Assembly (NCBI RefSeq): GCF_003431825.1
Contig: NZ_CP020083.1
Location: 3,138,501-3,202,500, forward strand
DNA length: 64,000 nt
Direction: 5' to 3'
DNA from: Blastomonas fulva
Lineage (GTDB): Bacteria; Pseudomonadota; Alphaproteobacteria; Sphingomonadales; Sphingomonadaceae
Made by a program: the position numbers and the translations under genes. Below, piece by piece: positions 1 through 8,955 of the stretch. Every line of letters starts with the position of its first letter. Within the stretch, counting starts at the first letter, position 1. The notes under the pieces were generated by a model. It saw only the letters and a list, made by a program, of their open reading frames with translations. It was not told the origin of the DNA and searched no databases.

Positions 1-544
1 CCTTGAAGCGGTCGAGGAAGTCCTTGTAATACAGGCGCGAACCGCCCGGTCCGGTAAAGGCTGCGCCGCCCATCGGATCGATCCAGATCTCGCTGGCATG
101 CGCTGCCAGCAGATAGGCGGAATCGCTGTAGAAGGTCGCAAAAGTGTAAACCGGCTTGCCCTTGGCCTTGGCGCGGCCAATCGCCTCGCCGATCTGCTCG
201 AGCGAAACCTGCCCGCCGCCCATGAACCGGTCGAGATCGAGCGCGATGACCTTGATGCGGTCATCTTCAGCTGCGGTGTCGATGGCGCGGATAACGTCGC
301 GCTCGCGAAACTGCTTGAGCGGCGCCTGGCCGCCGAGCAGCGTGGCGATGGGGTCGATATTCTCGGGCTCCTCGACGATGACGCCGTCCAGTTGGACGAG
401 CAAAGCCCCTTCGGTCACCGCGGCGGGATTGGGCCGCGACGACAGCGCGGCAAGGATGATCCCGAAGAACAACAGCATGGCCAGCAGGACGAGCCCGTCC
501 TTGATGGCCACCAGCACCTTCCAGGCGCCTTTGACAAAACCCAT
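1..544 (-). CDS. sppA: Signal peptide peptidase SppA, N-terminal part (runs off the window edge)
   Basis: Leftward reading frame starting at ATG 544 and still open at base 1; about 181 residues are visible. The N-terminus MGFVKGAWKVLVAIKDGLVL leads into a single hydrophobic membrane segment (about residues 12-34). It is followed by the alpha/beta crotonase-like fold typical of 67K-type SppA, with the stretches IDTAAEDDRIKVIALDLD and AKGKPVYTFATFYSDSAYLL. SppA is a membrane-bound serine/lysine protease that degrades cleaved signal peptides in the periplasm; the catalytic Ser and Lys would partly lie outside the window. It lies 125 bp downstream of nrsF on the same strand with no promoter recognised between them. 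Frame and family are clear; the C-terminus is not visible. Confidence 0.85.
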   Translation of the reverse strand, partial: MGFVKGAWKVLVAIKDGLVLLAMLLFFGIILAALSSRPNPAAVTEGALLVQLDGVIVEEPENIDPIATLLGGQAPLKQFRERDVIRAIDTAAEDDRIKVIALDLDRFMGGGQVSLEQIGEAIGRAKAKGKPVYTFATFYSDSAYLLAAHASEIWIDPMGGAAFTGPGGSRLYYKDFLDRFK

Positions 545-669
545 GATCCAAAAAGCTCCGCTGCGGGCGGATGTGCCCCATACCTGTATCTAGGGGGCGT
601 TGATGCCAAATGCCACCGCTTCGCGCGACAGACGGCGAACAGCGTTCGATAACCGACGTGGCGAACGGT

Positions 670-1422
670 TCACCAGCGCAGAACCCGGGGTACGATGAGC
701 CGCCCGGCGATGGCGCAGCCGGCAATCGCCAGTGTGTACCACGTGCCGATGTACATCACGACATTCTCGCTGCAGCTGATCGAGTAGGCAGCAGCGCCCA
801 GACTGCCGGATGCGAGCCCGACCAGCCATCCCGAGCGGTTGGGCGAGACGGGGGCACCGCGCTTCATCCAAACCGTCATCGCGGTGCCGATGAATGCCGC
901 GCACAGCGCGCTCATCCGAAGGCACTGCATGCCGTATTGCGGATCGAGAAACCTGCGGGCGTCGTCCAGCGAGCGGAAATCGCCGATCCACACCCCTATC
1001 GCGCCCAGCGGGAAGACCGAGGCGATGGCAAGAGTCCATGTCCAGAACGTGCGGCGGGCGCCGCCGATCGACGGGCTGGCCGATGACAGCGCTGCTGCCG
1101 CTGCAGCGGTCCCCAGGCCCAGCAGCGTCGCCGAGCGCGCGATGAACATCCAGTGCGGCACGCCATTGGCGACATCGCCCCGCACGCCAAGGCCAAAGCC
1201 GATCGCCAGACCGCAAATCGCCATCATCGCGAGCGCAATCGCCAGGCCCTCCCGCACCCGCAACCGGCGCACGGGCACAAGTTCGCCTGCCAGCCTGTCT
1301 ATATCCAAGAGGTCCACCCCGGGTTTGCCCGGAGTGGAGGCATCATGCTGCATGATCAGATCCAATTCGTGTTGCGCTGTACGGGACATACCGGAGCGCA
1401 GACGGTGACGCCTTGCAGGCAT
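670..1422 (-). CDS. nrsF: NrsF-family (DUF1109) membrane anti-sigma factor
   Basis: About 250 aa from ATG 1422; starts at 1389 or 1353 are also possible and none has a strong ribosome binding site. After a soluble N-terminus of roughly 60 residues come several hydrophobic segments (for example EGLAIALAMMAICGLAIGFG), matching the six-helix NrsF/DUF1109 architecture. Two Cys-containing helices (YGMQCLRMSALCAAF and YSISCSENVVMYIG) fit the family, in which cysteines sense oxidants or metals and release the sigma factor. It lies directly downstream of its cognate ECF sigma gene and has its own GTAACC-N16-CGAA promoter motif at 1442-1467, which suggests negative feedback. The family assignment rests on topology and context. 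Confidence 0.85.
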   Translation of the reverse strand: MPARRHRLRSGMSRTAQHELDLIMQHDASTPGKPGVDLLDIDRLAGELVPVRRLRVREGLAIALAMMAICGLAIGFGLGVRGDVANGVPHWMFIARSATLLGLGTAAAAAALSSASPSIGGARRTFWTWTLAIASVFPLGAIGVWIGDFRSLDDARRFLDPQYGMQCLRMSALCAAFIGTAMTVWMKRGAPVSPNRSGWLVGLASGSLGAAAYSISCSENVVMYIGTWYTLAIAGCAIAGRLIVPRVLRW

Positions 1423-1441
1423 CCAACAGGTTCCAGACGAG

Positions 1442-1467
1442 TTCGTGGCGGTGAGCCATGGGGTTAC
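1442..1467 (-). promoter_or_regulatory. SigF-type ECF promoter in front of nrsF
   Basis: On the minus strand the sequence reads GTAACC (1467-1462), exactly 16 bases, then CGAA (1445-1442). This matches the Caulobacter SigF consensus as I recall it and is identical in layout to the two other copies in this operon. The sigma gene's TAA stop (1466-1464) is embedded in the -35 hexamer. Transcription would start near 1435, just upstream of nrsF. Confidence 0.7.
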
Positions 1468-1988
1468 ACTTTCTCGATCATCGCGCTCATCCGGCGGATG
1501 CCGCGATGGATGTTGACCTTGACCAGCGATTCCGATTGGCCGGTGCGCGCAGCGGCTTCGCTGATGCTGTAGCCTGCGATCTTGACCAGCCGGATCACTT
1601 CGGCTTGCCGGTCGGGCAACTGCAGCAGCAGCGCATCGACGCTGAGCATGTCGACTACAGACTCGTCCTGCGGTGCGGCGTGCAGGGCTTCATCGAGTCC
1701 GGTTTCGCTGGCGCGATAGACCTTGCGCAGGTGATCGATCCATCGGTAGCGGCCGATCGCGGCCAGCCAGGGCAGGAAGGCCCGCTCGCCGTCATAGCTC
1801 GCGCGCTTGCGGTGCACCGAGATCAGCGTCTCCTGCACCAGATCGTCGATCTGCGATGGGGGAATCCGCCGGGCGAAATAACGTGTCAGCCACATCTGGC
1901 ACGCGCGCAGCAGGCGCGCATAGGCTTGCCGGTCGCCTGCCTGGGCAGCCAGCATCAATTGCCGCAGCGTTTCATCCTCACTGGCCAT
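1464..1988 (-). CDS. sigF: ECF RNA polymerase sigma factor, SigF-like, partner of NrsF
   Basis: 174 aa from ATG 1988 (MASEDETLRQLMLAAQAGDR). An upstream in-frame ATG at 2027 would add an Arg-rich extension unlike the family. Sigma region 2 occupies about residues 20-85, with the core-binding helix DDLVQETLISVHRKR and the DNA-melting stretch LPWLAAIGRYRWIDHLRK. Region 4 occupies about 115-170, with the helix-turn-helix YSISEAAARTGQSESLVKVN. It should direct RNA polymerase to the GTAACC-N16-CGAA promoters around it. It ends the bufferin operon, after the DoxX gene, and is followed by its anti-sigma NrsF. An internal copy of the promoter motif in bufC suggests that it amplifies its own synthesis. 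Confidence 0.9.
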   Translation of the reverse strand: MASEDETLRQLMLAAQAGDRQAYARLLRACQMWLTRYFARRIPPSQIDDLVQETLISVHRKRASYDGERAFLPWLAAIGRYRWIDHLRKVYRASETGLDEALHAAPQDESVVDMLSVDALLLQLPDRQAEVIRLVKIAGYSISEAAARTGQSESLVKVNIHRGIRRMSAMIEKV

Positions 1989-2030
1989 GTGGGTTCGAAA
2001 TCTACGCGGCCAGCGGCGAAGCGGCAAGCA

Positions 2031-2528
2031 TCAGCGCAGCGCCACCCTGGCATTGCTCGATCGGTCAAAGGCCCGGTCGAGCGCAAACAGTCCTCCGCCG
2101 CGTGCCAGCAGCACCAGCGCGAGGCCGAACCACAGCACATGCGGATTCCAGAACGCTTCGGGATAGACGAACAGCTGGATCACTGCCGTCATGACGAGCA
2201 ACCCCGCCGCGCCGAACCGCGTCGCCAGCCCCAGCATCACCAGCGCAGCCAGGGCATGCTCGGCATAGGTCGCAATGACGCCGGTGATCTCGGGCACGGG
2301 CATGTGGTATTCGTCGCGAAACAGATCGAAGGTGATGGGATCGATCTCCAGCCAGCTTCCGTCGACGATCTTGGTGCGCGCCGAACGCCAGAACTGCGCC
2401 GCAAGCGCCAGCCGCACAACCAGAAGGGCAACCCCCTCGAACAACCGTGTATCAAGCAGCGCAAGGGGGCGCTGGAGCAGAGACATCATGGGCAAGGCTT
2501 CCATATGGGCCTGAAACATCAGAGGCAT
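2031..2528 (-). CDS. DoxX-family membrane protein of the bufferin operon
   Basis: Up to 165 aa; the start may be 2528, 2489 or 2486 (MSLLQRPLALLDTRLFEGVA). Four hydrophobic segments are visible, including GVALLVVRLALAAQFWRSA, YAEHALAALVMLGLATRFGA and WFGLALVLLARGGGLFAL, the DoxX fold. DoxX-like proteins are frequent fourth members of bufferin (gig-like) operons and are thought to act in membrane redox or metal homeostasis; the exact role is not established. It lies between bufC (80 bp upstream) and the ECF sigma gene (42 bp downstream), all on the same strand, so co-transcription is likely. Confidence 0.85.
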   Translation of the reverse strand: MPLMFQAHMEALPMMSLLQRPLALLDTRLFEGVALLVVRLALAAQFWRSARTKIVDGSWLEIDPITFDLFRDEYHMPVPEITGVIATYAEHALAALVMLGLATRFGAAGLLVMTAVIQLFVYPEAFWNPHVLWFGLALVLLARGGGLFALDRAFDRSSNARVALR

Positions 2529-2608
2529 TGGAAGTTCGGGAAGGCCATCTGCCCGTCACCGCGCGCCTCAACGGATGTCCGTTGCTGCCGGAACGCGCCT
2601 GCCAGGTC

Positions 2609-3343
2609 TCAGCCCCCCGGTCTTGCCAGCATGCCCGCCTCGATCAAGGCGAACACGGTCGACAAGGCCTCTGCCTCGCCCAATGTTTCGATGGCCGTCT
2701 GCAGAAGGTTACCCATGGTCGCGCAATTTTGTGCGCCATGCGCAATCTGGGCCTGTAATCTGTTGAGAGGCAGCAGCCGGACGGTGTCCAGCGGGCGTGT
2801 GACCAGGATCGCCGCACAGGACGCGCAGCTGGCCTCCACTTCGGGGAAAAGCTCCGTCACCGCGCTGCCGGTGGCGACGATCCGGCTCGAGGGATGCAGT
2901 ACCACCTCCAGCGCGAGCAGCCCCGGCTCGTCGTAAGCCGCCAGATCGCCGAGCGCCAGCGCTGGCGCATCTGCTGCATGATAGCTTTGCAGCCAGGCCC
3001 ATTCCACCGCAGCGAGATCGGCCACCTGCCGGTCGGGGTGGCGGAGTGCCAGAAACGCAGAAAAGCCCTCGCCTATCTGCATGAGCTTGCGCTGGCGCAC
3101 ATCGGGCAGCTCGATGAATTCGCGCGACAGTGCATTGAATGAGGCGTGCCCCAGATGCTCGAGCGTGCGCGGATAGGTCTGTTCCAGCGCGACCAGCCGG
3201 GCGTGGCTGATGGTGTTGGCGTGCGCCTTGAGACCGAGCAGCGCACGCGATGGCTCGCCTGCGAACAGCCCATCGGGAAAGGCGGCGGGTCCCTCCTGCA
3301 GCACTGCGATGAAACGTGCCTGATCGGCCTTGAGGTCGGTCAT
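2609..3343 (-). CDS. bufC: BufC-like partner protein of the MNIO enzyme (DUF2063)
   Basis: 244 aa from ATG 3343 (MTDLKADQARFIAVLQEGPA); a GTG four codons earlier overlaps the bufB stop. The N-terminal half is the helical DUF2063 domain (HARLVALEQTYPRTLEHLGHASFNALSREFI split over residues about 45-80). The C-terminal half carries a CASC motif near residue 175. In bufferin systems BufC delivers the precursor peptide to the MNIO enzyme BufB, by analogy with other DUF692 partners. Translation is probably coupled to bufB, whose stop lies only a few bases upstream. A GTAACC-N16-CGAA promoter motif lies inside the 3' end of this gene. Confidence 0.88.
   Translation of the reverse strand: MTDLKADQARFIAVLQEGPAAFPDGLFAGEPSRALLGLKAHANTISHARLVALEQTYPRTLEHLGHASFNALSREFIELPDVRQRKLMQIGEGFSAFLALRHPDRQVADLAAVEWAWLQSYHAADAPALALGDLAAYDEPGLLALEVVLHPSSRIVATGSAVTELFPEVEASCASCAAILVTRPLDTVRLLPLNRLQAQIAHGAQNCATMGNLLQTAIETLGEAEALSTVFALIEAGMLARPGG
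2687..2712 (-). promoter_or_regulatory. Internal SigF-type promoter within bufC, upstream of doxX-sigF
   Basis: The minus strand reads GTAACC (2712-2707), 16 bases, then CGAA (2690-2687), the same motif and spacing as the copies at 4612-4637 and 1442-1467. It lies within bufC codons for Gly-Asn-Leu through Ile-Glu-Thr and would start a transcript about 155 bases before the DoxX gene. If active it gives the sigma factor autoregulation independent of the main promoter. Confidence 0.6.
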
Positions 3344-3347
3344 GGTG

Positions 3348-4223
3348 TCACGCACTCAGTACTGCGCGGGCAGCAGCAGCGCGTGCCATGTGGCCGCTGG
3401 CTCGCGCCGCCTCGGCCATCAGCACGCCGTATTCGGGCACATCGGTGTCCCATTCGATCAGCACGGGCCTTGCCCCTGCCCTGCCGATAAACCGGTCGAA
3501 CAGCTGCCAGGTCAATGCGCTGACCGGGCTGCCGTGATCGTCGATCAGCAACGGGCGATTGTCGTGCCACTCGGTGGCATGGCCCGCGAGATGGATCTCG
3601 CCCACGATCTGGGGATCGATCGCATCCACACAGGCGAAAGGATCGAGCTCCAGATTGGTGCAGCTGACCTCGACGTTGTTGATGTCGAACAGCAAACCGC
3701 AGCCGCTGCGCGCACAAAGCGCGTGGATGAAATCGACCTCATCCATTTCGTCGCGCGCAAAGGCCAGATAACGCGACGGGTTCTCGATCAGGAGCGGGCG
3801 TCTGAGGCGATCCTGAACCCGTCCGATCTGCGCTGCGACATGATCGAGCGTGGCGCGGGTGTAGGCGATGGGCAACAGATCGGCGTAGCGGTCGGTGCTG
3901 TTGCCCGACCAGCTGAGGTGGTCGGAGACGCTGGCGGGGTTGTACCGGTCGCACAGCTGGGCGAGTTGTTCCAGCTCGTCCTCATCCAGCCCCTCGGCCG
4001 TACCTATCGACAGACCGACGCTGTGAAAGCTCAGCGGAAGGCGCTCTGCAACCGCGGTCAGCCAGCGATGGGGCGGCCCACCATCGACGAAATAGTTCTG
4101 GGGATGCACCTCGACCCATGCAGGACCGGGGCAGCCGTTGGGGGACTCCAGAACTTCGCGATAGTGGGCCGGCTTCAGCCCGATGCCTGTTTCGGGGGGC
4201 AGGAACATCGGGCCTTCGACCAT
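3348..4223 (-). CDS. bufB: BufB, multinuclear non-heme iron oxidase (MNIO, DUF692)
   Basis: 291 aa from ATG 4223; a TTG three codons earlier abuts the bufA stop. It is a TIM-barrel DUF692 protein. Metal-ligand motifs are visible in order: HSVGLSIG, SDHLSWSG, LLIENPSRY, LLFDINNVEVS, GEIHLAGHATEW and VLIEWDTDVPEYG. Family members bind two or three irons and oxidatively modify cysteines of small precursor peptides. In bufferins the product is 5-thiooxazole residues that chelate copper. The gene is nearly contiguous with its presumed substrate bufA upstream and with bufC downstream. The length is normal for the family. Confidence 0.93.
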   Translation of the reverse strand: MVEGPMFLPPETGIGLKPAHYREVLESPNGCPGPAWVEVHPQNYFVDGGPPHRWLTAVAERLPLSFHSVGLSIGTAEGLDEDELEQLAQLCDRYNPASVSDHLSWSGNSTDRYADLLPIAYTRATLDHVAAQIGRVQDRLRRPLLIENPSRYLAFARDEMDEVDFIHALCARSGCGLLFDINNVEVSCTNLELDPFACVDAIDPQIVGEIHLAGHATEWHDNRPLLIDDHGSPVSALTWQLFDRFIGRAGARPVLIEWDTDVPEYGVLMAEAARASGHMARAAAARAVLSA

Positions 4224-4232
4224 CGGATGCAA

Positions 4233-4520
4233 TCAGCCCTTGGGCGCGGGCTTGGTGTTGCCCTTGAGCGGGGTGAGCGAACCGCCCATCTTGGAGCACT
4301 CGCCCTTGGCGACATACTTCCAGGCGCTGCCCTGATAGTCGACCGTCGAGGTGCCGGCGCACGAGGTGCCGGGGCCGGCGGCGCAGTCGTTCTTGCCCTT
4401 CAGCGATACGCCGTAGCACTTTTCCTTCTCGCCGGCAGCGGCGGCGGGGGTCGCGGCGACGGTGGCAGCGGCCAGAACGGCGGCAGCGGCAGCGCCCAGG
4501 GTGAGCATGGAATTCGACAT
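4233..4520 (-). CDS. bufA1: Bufferin precursor peptide BufA1 (DUF2282)
   Basis: 95 aa from ATG 4520. Residues 1-30 are an Ala-rich signal peptide ([20 protein letters not shown] then a TPAAAA cleavage region). The mature part has four Cys, at 35, 46, 54 and 75, in the contexts [21 protein letters not shown] and [10 protein letters not shown], which is the DUF2282 signature. In characterised bufferins these Cys are modified by BufB/BufC before export and the peptide buffers copper in the periplasm. First gene of the operon, behind a GTAACC-N16-CGAA promoter about 90 bp upstream. Identification as a type 1 bufferin is by motif and gene order; the inducing metal is inferred. Confidence 0.92.
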   Translation of the reverse strand: MSNSMLTLGAAAAAVLAAATVAATPAAAAGEKEKCYGVSLKGKNDCAAGPGTSCAGTSTVDYQGSAWKYVAKGECSKMGGSLTPLKGNTKPAPKG

Positions 4521-4611
4521 CTTCAAGGTCCTCTCGGTTCGGTGGATCATGGTGCTTGAGTGGTCACGTGCGAGCAGCGAGGATGGCTTGCCCCGCCTGC
4601 CCATCTTTCCG

Positions 4612-4637
4612 TTCGTCCCGTAATGATGCGAGGTTAC
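4612..4637 (-). promoter_or_regulatory. Main SigF-type promoter of the bufferin operon
   Basis: The minus strand reads GTAACC (4637-4632), 16 bases, then CGAA (4615-4612). It lies about 92 bp upstream of the bufA start in the gap shared with the divergent groES promoter. Identical in spacing to the motifs at 2687-2712 and 1442-1467. Conservation of all ten specified bases three times in 3.2 kb on one strand makes chance unlikely. Confidence 0.78.
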
Positions 4638-4679
4638 CCCGTTTCCTCCGCTCACGCAAAAATTTCCGCTGCGCATGGG

Positions 4680-4707
4680 TTGACCACAGCGCGGCGACCG
4701 CTATCTA
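4680..4707 (+). promoter_or_regulatory. Probable groESL promoter
   Basis: TTGACC (4680-4685) and TATCTA (4702-4707) are separated by 16 bp, a plausible housekeeping -35/-10 pair. A transcript would start just before or within the CIRCE operator at 4716, so HrcA binding would block it. Called from spacing only. Confidence 0.5.
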
Positions 4708-4715
4708 GCGCTTCG

Positions 4716-4742
4716 TTAGCACTCACCCCGATAGAGTGCTAA
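4716..4742. promoter_or_regulatory. CIRCE operator (HrcA binding site)
   Basis: TTAGCACTC, nine bases, GAGTGCTAA: a perfect match to the CIRCE consensus, ending 81 bp before groES. HrcA, not encoded in this window, binds CIRCE and represses groESL until heat stress. Confidence 0.97.
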
Positions 4743-4823
4743 TCGCGGACGCGGCCATCATCCGATGCGCCTGCCGCGCAGGGGGTTTCACTAATTTCAG
4801 TGACGCAAGGAAAGGCTTAACGC

Positions 4824-5111
4824 ATGACATTTCGTCCGTTGCACGACCGGGTTCTGGTGCGCCGCATCGAAGCCGAAGAAAAGACCGCTGGCGGGATCAT
4901 CATCCCCGACGCAGCCAAGGAAAAGCCCTCCGAAGGCGAAGTGATCGCCATCGGTGAAGGCACCCGCGACGAGGACGGCGATCGCATCGCCCTCGACGTC
5001 AAGGTTGGCGACAAGATCCTGTTCGGCAAGTGGTCGGGCACCGAAGTGAAGATCAATGGTGAAGACCTGATCATCATGAAGGAAAGCGACATTCTGGGCA
5101 TTCTGGGCTGA
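4824..5111 (+). CDS. groES: Co-chaperonin GroES
   Basis: 95 aa, the family's normal length. The N-terminus [20 protein letters not shown] and the mobile loop around residues 17-35 ([20 protein letters not shown]) are typical, as is the C-terminal [11 protein letters not shown]. It forms the heptameric lid over GroEL and enables ATP-driven folding in the cytoplasm. Start ATG 4824 follows an AAGGA element. First gene of the groESL operon, 49 bp before groEL, behind a perfect CIRCE operator and therefore under HrcA heat-shock control. Confidence 0.98.
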   Translation: MTFRPLHDRVLVRRIEAEEKTAGGIIIPDAAKEKPSEGEVIAIGEGTRDEDGDRIALDVKVGDKILFGKWSGTEVKINGEDLIIMKESDILGILG

Positions 5112-5148
5112 TCGATCCGATCAACCCGACTGACCTCAATCGACATAA

Positions 5149-6813
<1,665 letters not shown>

Positions 6814-6851
6814 TCCACGCTGCTCGGCTACCAAGCCAACGCACAAGAAAA

Positions 6852-6885
6852 CGGGGCCGGAGGGGAAACCTTCCGGCCCTTTTTC
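6852..6885. terminator. Terminator of groESL
   Basis: A GC-rich stem (GGGGCCGGAGG, loop near GGAAA, CCTTCCGGCCC) is followed by five T (6880-6884). It lies between groEL and the convergent DJ-1/PfpI gene. Confidence 0.85.
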
Positions 6886-6888
6886 GTG

Positions 6889-7575
6889 TTACGCGGTCGC
6901 GACGAGCGCGGCCTCCATCTCGGCCGAACGGGCGTCGTAGAACCGGGTCTGCATGGCCTGCACGATGTGCGGCGGGCTGGTGACAGGCGTGCCCCCGGCA
7001 AAGGGCGGCGCGGGGTCGTATTCGAAGTTGAGCTGCAGCGATCGCGCGACATCCTCGCCGTGCAGGTGCGCGATGATCGTCAGCGCAAAGTCGATCCCCG
7101 AAGTCACCCCGCCTGCTGTCACCACGTTGCCGTCGAACACGGTGCGCGCGTCTTCATGCAAGGCCCCGACCATCGGCAGCAGGTTGGTGTAGCCCCAGTG
7201 CGTTGTTGCACGCCTTCCCTGCAGCAACCCTGCCCGGCCAAGGATAAATGCGCCGGTGCATACGCTGGTCACCCATTGCGCGGCCGATGCCTGTGCCCGC
7301 ACGAACGCGATCAGCGCATCATCGCTGAGCGCAGGCGCAACGCCCAGACCTCCCGGCAAGCACAGCAAATCGGCCTGAGGACAATCTTCAAACGTCACTG
7401 TGGGCATGATGCCGAACCCGACATCCGTCATAACCGGATCGAGGCTCGCCGCCGCGACATGCACCTTTGCCCCCGGCATCCTGCACAGGAACTGCGCGGG
7501 TCCGGTGAAATCAAGCTGGGTGACATTGTCGAACAGGACGAAGACGACATTGAAGGGTGATTTTGCTTGGGTCAT
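6889..7575 (-). CDS. DJ-1/PfpI-family protein (isonitrile hydratase-like)
   Basis: 228 aa from ATG 7575 (MTQAKSPFNVVFVLFDNVTQ). The glutamine-amidotransferase-like fold has the nucleophile elbow WVTSVCTGAFILGRAGLLQG (Cys near residue 108) followed by the RATTHW segment, as in isonitrile hydratases and ThiJ/PfpI proteins. It has no AraC-type DNA-binding domain, so it is an enzyme or chaperone rather than a GlxA-like regulator. The substrate cannot be read from the sequence. It converges on groEL and is separated from the divergent MBL-fold gene by about 300 bp. Confidence 0.85.
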   Translation of the reverse strand: MTQAKSPFNVVFVLFDNVTQLDFTGPAQFLCRMPGAKVHVAAASLDPVMTDVGFGIMPTVTFEDCPQADLLCLPGGLGVAPALSDDALIAFVRAQASAAQWVTSVCTGAFILGRAGLLQGRRATTHWGYTNLLPMVGALHEDARTVFDGNVVTAGGVTSGIDFALTIIAHLHGEDVARSLQLNFEYDPAPPFAGGTPVTSPPHIVQAMQTRFYDARSAEMEAALVATA

Positions 7576-7820
7576 GGGCCATGCCTTTCGATCAGCAGAT
7601 TGCCCAGGCGCGCGACAGAAACGATACCGCCCGCTCCCTGATGGTGGTCCATCTCGATGCGGCAGTTGCGGGCAGAGGCAGTCTATGGTGCACCGATGGC
7701 TCTGCCAAGCCACCTTTTACGGCGGTGGCGAAGGTTATACCTTGCTACGATGAAAGCCCCCCTCCCTCACCTCGGGCTTACCTTGTCCCTATCGGAAATC
7801 TTCGCCCGCTAATCGCCACT

Positions 7821-7875
7821 GGCAATCCCCTCGATATTATGTCACTATCTATGCCATAATATCGAGGGGATTGCC
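7821..7875. promoter_or_regulatory. Perfect 21-bp inverted repeat overlapping a ribosome binding site
   Basis: The left arm 7821-7841 (beginning GGCAATCCCCTCGATATTAT) is exactly complementary to the right arm 7855-7875, with a 13-base loop. The right arm contains the purine-rich GAGGGG (7864-7869) that should serve as ribosome binding site for the ATG at 7877. An RNA carrying both arms would sequester that site. The rest of the roughly 300-bp gap from 7576 holds no gene I can support. Confidence 0.8.
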
Positions 7876-7876
7876 G

Positions 7877-8947
7877 ATGCGCCGTCTGGTCGTGCTTTTG
7901 TTGGTGGTGGCAGCGATCGCCGCGACGCTGTGGGCCACGCGCGAACGCCTTGGCGAGATCGCTTTTTCCCGGGCGCTGGAAGCCAGCTATGGCAAGGATG
8001 CGACCGACGATCTTGAGGACGGGCTGCACGTCATCCTGTGTGGCACGGGTTCGCCCCTGCCCGATCCCGCGCGCTCCGGCCCCTGCACCCTGGTGATCGC
8101 GGGCAAGCAGGTTTTCCTCGTGGATTCAGGCTCGGGCGCTGGCCGCAGGATCGGCCAGATCGGGGTGTCGCTGGGCAAGATCGACGCGGCGTTCCTTACC
8201 CATTTCCATTCGGACCATATCGACGGGCTCGGCGAGGTGCTGATGCTGCGCTGGGCAAGCAGTGGGCGCAAGGCTGCGCTGCCGGTCTTCGGGCCGCAGG
8301 GCGTCGAGCGCGTCGTGGCCGGTTTCGATACCGCCTACACCGCCGATTACGGCTATCGCATCGCGCACCATGGCGCCGACATCATGCCGCGCAGCGGTGC
8401 AGGTGCGCGCGCCAACATCATCACGGTCGATGGCCCGGCGGACAAGGCGGTGGTGTACCAGCGCGAGGGCGTCCGCGTTACCGCCTTCCGAGTTGATCAC
8501 GACCCGATAGAGCCAGCTCTAGGCTACAGGTTCGACTACAAGGGACGATCGGTGGTGATCAGCGGCGATACCAAGCCGACGAAGATGGTTTCGGCGATGT
8601 GCGATGGCTGCGATGTCCTGGTGCACGAGGTGCTTAACATCGACATGGTCAACAGGATTTCGGCTACGGCCAAGTCCCGCGGCGATACCCGGATCGCCAA
8701 GATCATGGCGGACACCACCAATTATCACAGTTCGCCTGTGGCGGTGGCAGGCGTGGCCCGGCGCGGCAAGGCACGGATGCTGGTGTTCACCCATATCGTG
8801 CCGCGAATGCCGACACGGCTGCTGCATCCCTATTATCTGCGCGGGGTGGCAGATGCCTATTCGGGCGATGTGGTGATGGGCGAGGACGGGATGCGCTTCA
8901 GCCTGCCTGCCCGATCACAGGCGATCGAGCAGGCTAGTCTGTTGTAG
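7877..8947 (+). CDS. MBL-fold (RNase Z/ElaC-like) metal-dependent hydrolase, membrane-anchored or exported
   Basis: 356 aa from ATG 7877; a TTG two codons earlier lies inside the inverted repeat. Residues 1-20 (MRRLVVLLLVVAAIAATLWA) form a signal peptide or anchor. The metallo-beta-lactamase core follows, with ILCGTGSPLPDPARSGP, the zinc motif THFHSDHIDGL (about residues 107-117), VVISGDTKPT with its metal-bridging Asp, and a final FTHIV His. The GTGSPLPDP motif and overall length resemble RNase Z-like and arylsulfatase-like hydrolases that carry signal peptides, so a tRNA-processing role is unlikely. The substrate is unknown. Translation may be controlled by the hairpin at 7821-7875. Confidence 0.87.
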   Translation: MRRLVVLLLVVAAIAATLWATRERLGEIAFSRALEASYGKDATDDLEDGLHVILCGTGSPLPDPARSGPCTLVIAGKQVFLVDSGSGAGRRIGQIGVSLGKIDAAFLTHFHSDHIDGLGEVLMLRWASSGRKAALPVFGPQGVERVVAGFDTAYTADYGYRIAHHGADIMPRSGAGARANIITVDGPADKAVVYQREGVRVTAFRVDHDPIEPALGYRFDYKGRSVVISGDTKPTKMVSAMCDGCDVLVHEVLNIDMVNRISATAKSRGDTRIAKIMADTTNYHSSPVAVAGVARRGKARMLVFTHIVPRMPTRLLHPYYLRGVADAYSGDVVMGEDGMRFSLPARSQAIEQASLL

Positions 8948-8955
8948 GGCGAACC

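Noticed and set aside
1343..1459. A 38-codon frame (MAHRHELVWNLLDACKASPS...) between the sigma gene and nrsF
   Set aside because: Its first codons form the spacer and -10 of the third SigF promoter motif, so it would not be transcribed from it; no other support.
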